Source: Paguma larvata (taxonomy: Eukaryota; Chordata; Mammalia; Carnivora; Viverridae). From it: DNA of 64,000 nt. Each line of letters starts with the position of its first letter. The stretch's first letter is position 1. Positions 62,690-64,000 of the stretch are shown here, one piece after another. The notes under the pieces were generated by a model. The model searched no databases, was not told the origin of the DNA, and worked only from the letters and a program-made list of their open reading frames with translations. The position numbers and the translations under genes were made by a program. The stretch lies in assembly GCA_030068075.1 (NCBI GenBank), contig CM057829.1, positions 84,125,132 to 84,189,131 of the forward strand. The letters run 5' to 3'.

Positions 62690-63245
62690 TAGTCTATTTA
62701 TTTATTTATTCAACAAATAATTATTAAAGACCTTGTATTTCCAAGTTCTATGACAAGTGCCCTGCACGTACACAGTGTTTAAAAACAAAGCACACAATGT
62801 ATACCCTCATGAAACTTACACTTTAGTGGGAAACACGAACTGAAAATAAATGAATACTAAGAGCACAATACATTTTTTGAAAAATCACCTATCCTAAAGA
62901 ACCATGTTTTATAAGGTTAAACAAGAGAATTAAGGCAGAGTCTGAGCACGTAGAATTTAAGCTGAGATCTGGACTTTGATGAAATTGTAGACAAGCAAAG
63001 GACATTTCAGAGAATTGATAGCATGTGCGGATGCCTGGAGTAGGGAGTCAGTAAATTCAAGGAACTGGAAGGAGGACAGTGTTACTGACACAGTGAGTTA
63101 AGGAGAAAATATCTAGAGATGACGTGGGGGAGGCATTCAAACTGAGATCCTAGAGGGTTAGTTTTACTTCCTTGGAAAAAGTCATTGAATGACATCAAAT
63201 TTTGTTTTTAGTGGGGGGATAACATGATAAGTGTCTAATTGCAAA
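62690..63245 (-). mobile_element. L2-like LINE remnant, antisense
   Basis: 'tttattcaacaaataattat', 'aagtgccctgcacgtac', 'ataccctcatgaaacttacac' and 'tttagtgggaaacacg' give a clear antisense L2-type 3' end, followed by the decayed extension 'gctgagatctggactttgatg', 'gcggatgcctggagtaggg' and 'gataacatgataagtgtc'. Confidence 0.6.
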
Positions 63246-64000
63246 ATAGCATTTTGAAATTTATGAATAATGACATGTTCGAGGGCAAGAATCAAGAAGG
63301 GACACAAAACAGGAGTTTATTGCATTAAAAATGATAGTGTCTTGAGTTAATGGTGACAATGCTAACATGCAAACAACTACCTTCAGTCAAGAATTACAGA
63401 GAATGAGAACAGACTGAGCGAAAACACAGAATGAGAGAAGTGACAAGAATGATTTAAAAATATCTGTTTTGCGTATCTGCATCATAGAGGTGCCATGTTT
63501 AAAGAACAAGAAAAAGCAAAGCAAGAAATAAGCAAAATCTGATAGAAAAGAGCAAAAGGTAAATTTTGGAACATAAAAGTTTATCATTGGGAATTGTTCT
63601 GGTGAATGTATCACTTGGGTAGGTGCATACATAAATTTGCATCTTGTTAGCAGCTTCGTGGCTAGAGATTAAAATGTGGGGTCATTTAAATCCATTAGCC
63701 ATTAAGGACTGATGAGGGAGCAGTCTTCTTGTAGCAATTTGAGTATAACCAGATTGGAGTACATTTTGGAGTGAAAGGAAATTGAATTAAGTGAAAACAG
63801 TCATTCTAAACAGCTTTTTTGAGAAACTTACATGAAGAAAAGCAGAAGGGTTTTTATATTTTAGATGTAAGCTTTGTCAGAGAGGGGTTTTTTACTTGTT
63901 TTTTTTTTTTAATTAGTTTTTAATATAGAAGGCTAGCAGGACATATTTGAATGCCGGAATGATTTTAATGGAAGGGAAACAGAAAACACAGAGAGGAGAA
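63246..64000. other. Intergenic DNA, no gene recognised
   Basis: AT-rich, possibly a continuation of the L2-like extension. The 81-codon minus frame at 63,387-63,632 lacks any motif. A T-run lies at about 63,900-63,910. Confidence 0.45.

Overview
This window looks like about 64 kb of intergenic (gene-desert) DNA from a carnivore, most likely a cat-family (feliform) genome. The main evidence is about fifteen copies of tRNA-derived CAN SINEs. They have the feliform form: a head like GGGGCACCTGGGTGGCTCAG, a CT-rich stretch, and an AAATAAATAAAC-type A-tail. The dog-type SINEC_Cf head is absent and no Alu or B1/B2 elements are seen. The DNA is AT-rich, ORFs are short and random, and L1, L2, MIR and old LTR debris is typical of a placental mammal. 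I found no functional protein-coding gene and no exon-like structure that I could defend.

Layout. 1-2.07 kb: AT-rich, nothing recognised. 2.07-3.29 kb: an intronless GAPDH copy (processed pseudogene), inactivated by four stops, two frame-changing indels and a 3-codon deletion; it abuts an antisense L1 fragment (3.30-4.31 kb). 4.3-14.6 kb: mostly unique sequence with two SINEs, two antisense L2 remnants, a weak MIR and a TG microsatellite. 14.66-20.53 kb: a SINE followed at once by a near full-length, degenerate sense-strand L1 (5'UTR, ORF1 remnant, ORF2 endonuclease and RT remnants, 3' end). 20.5-26.2 kb: SINEs, two old LTR-like elements and a MIR. 26.2-33.5 kb: SINEs, an antisense L1 ORF2 fragment carrying a nested SINE, an AC microsatellite and two MIRs. 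33.5-37.76 kb: a repeat-poor block, the best place to look for a conserved enhancer. 37.8-47.5 kb: a doublet of SINEs, other SINEs, an L2, and a perfect 16-bp-arm hairpin at 40.8 kb. 47.5-56.3 kb: mainly unique DNA with MIR and L2 traces. 56.3-58.45 kb: an old antisense L1M-type fragment with two nested SINEs. 58.8-60.0 kb: a 132-bp direct duplication around a SINE. 60.5-61.1 kb: a sense L1 3' end. 61.1-64 kb: MIR and L2 traces.

No set of genes works together here. The history visible in the window is one of repeated retroposition: L1 fragments, then CAN SINEs and a GAPDH cDNA that used L1 machinery. I did not find a new biological system. The most unusual items are the 132-bp direct repeat pair, the 16-bp perfect hairpin, the two same-orientation SINEs that may share an insertion site, and the repeat-free block. 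All repeat names come from recalled consensus features, with no database search, and boundaries are approximate unless a target-site duplication is quoted.
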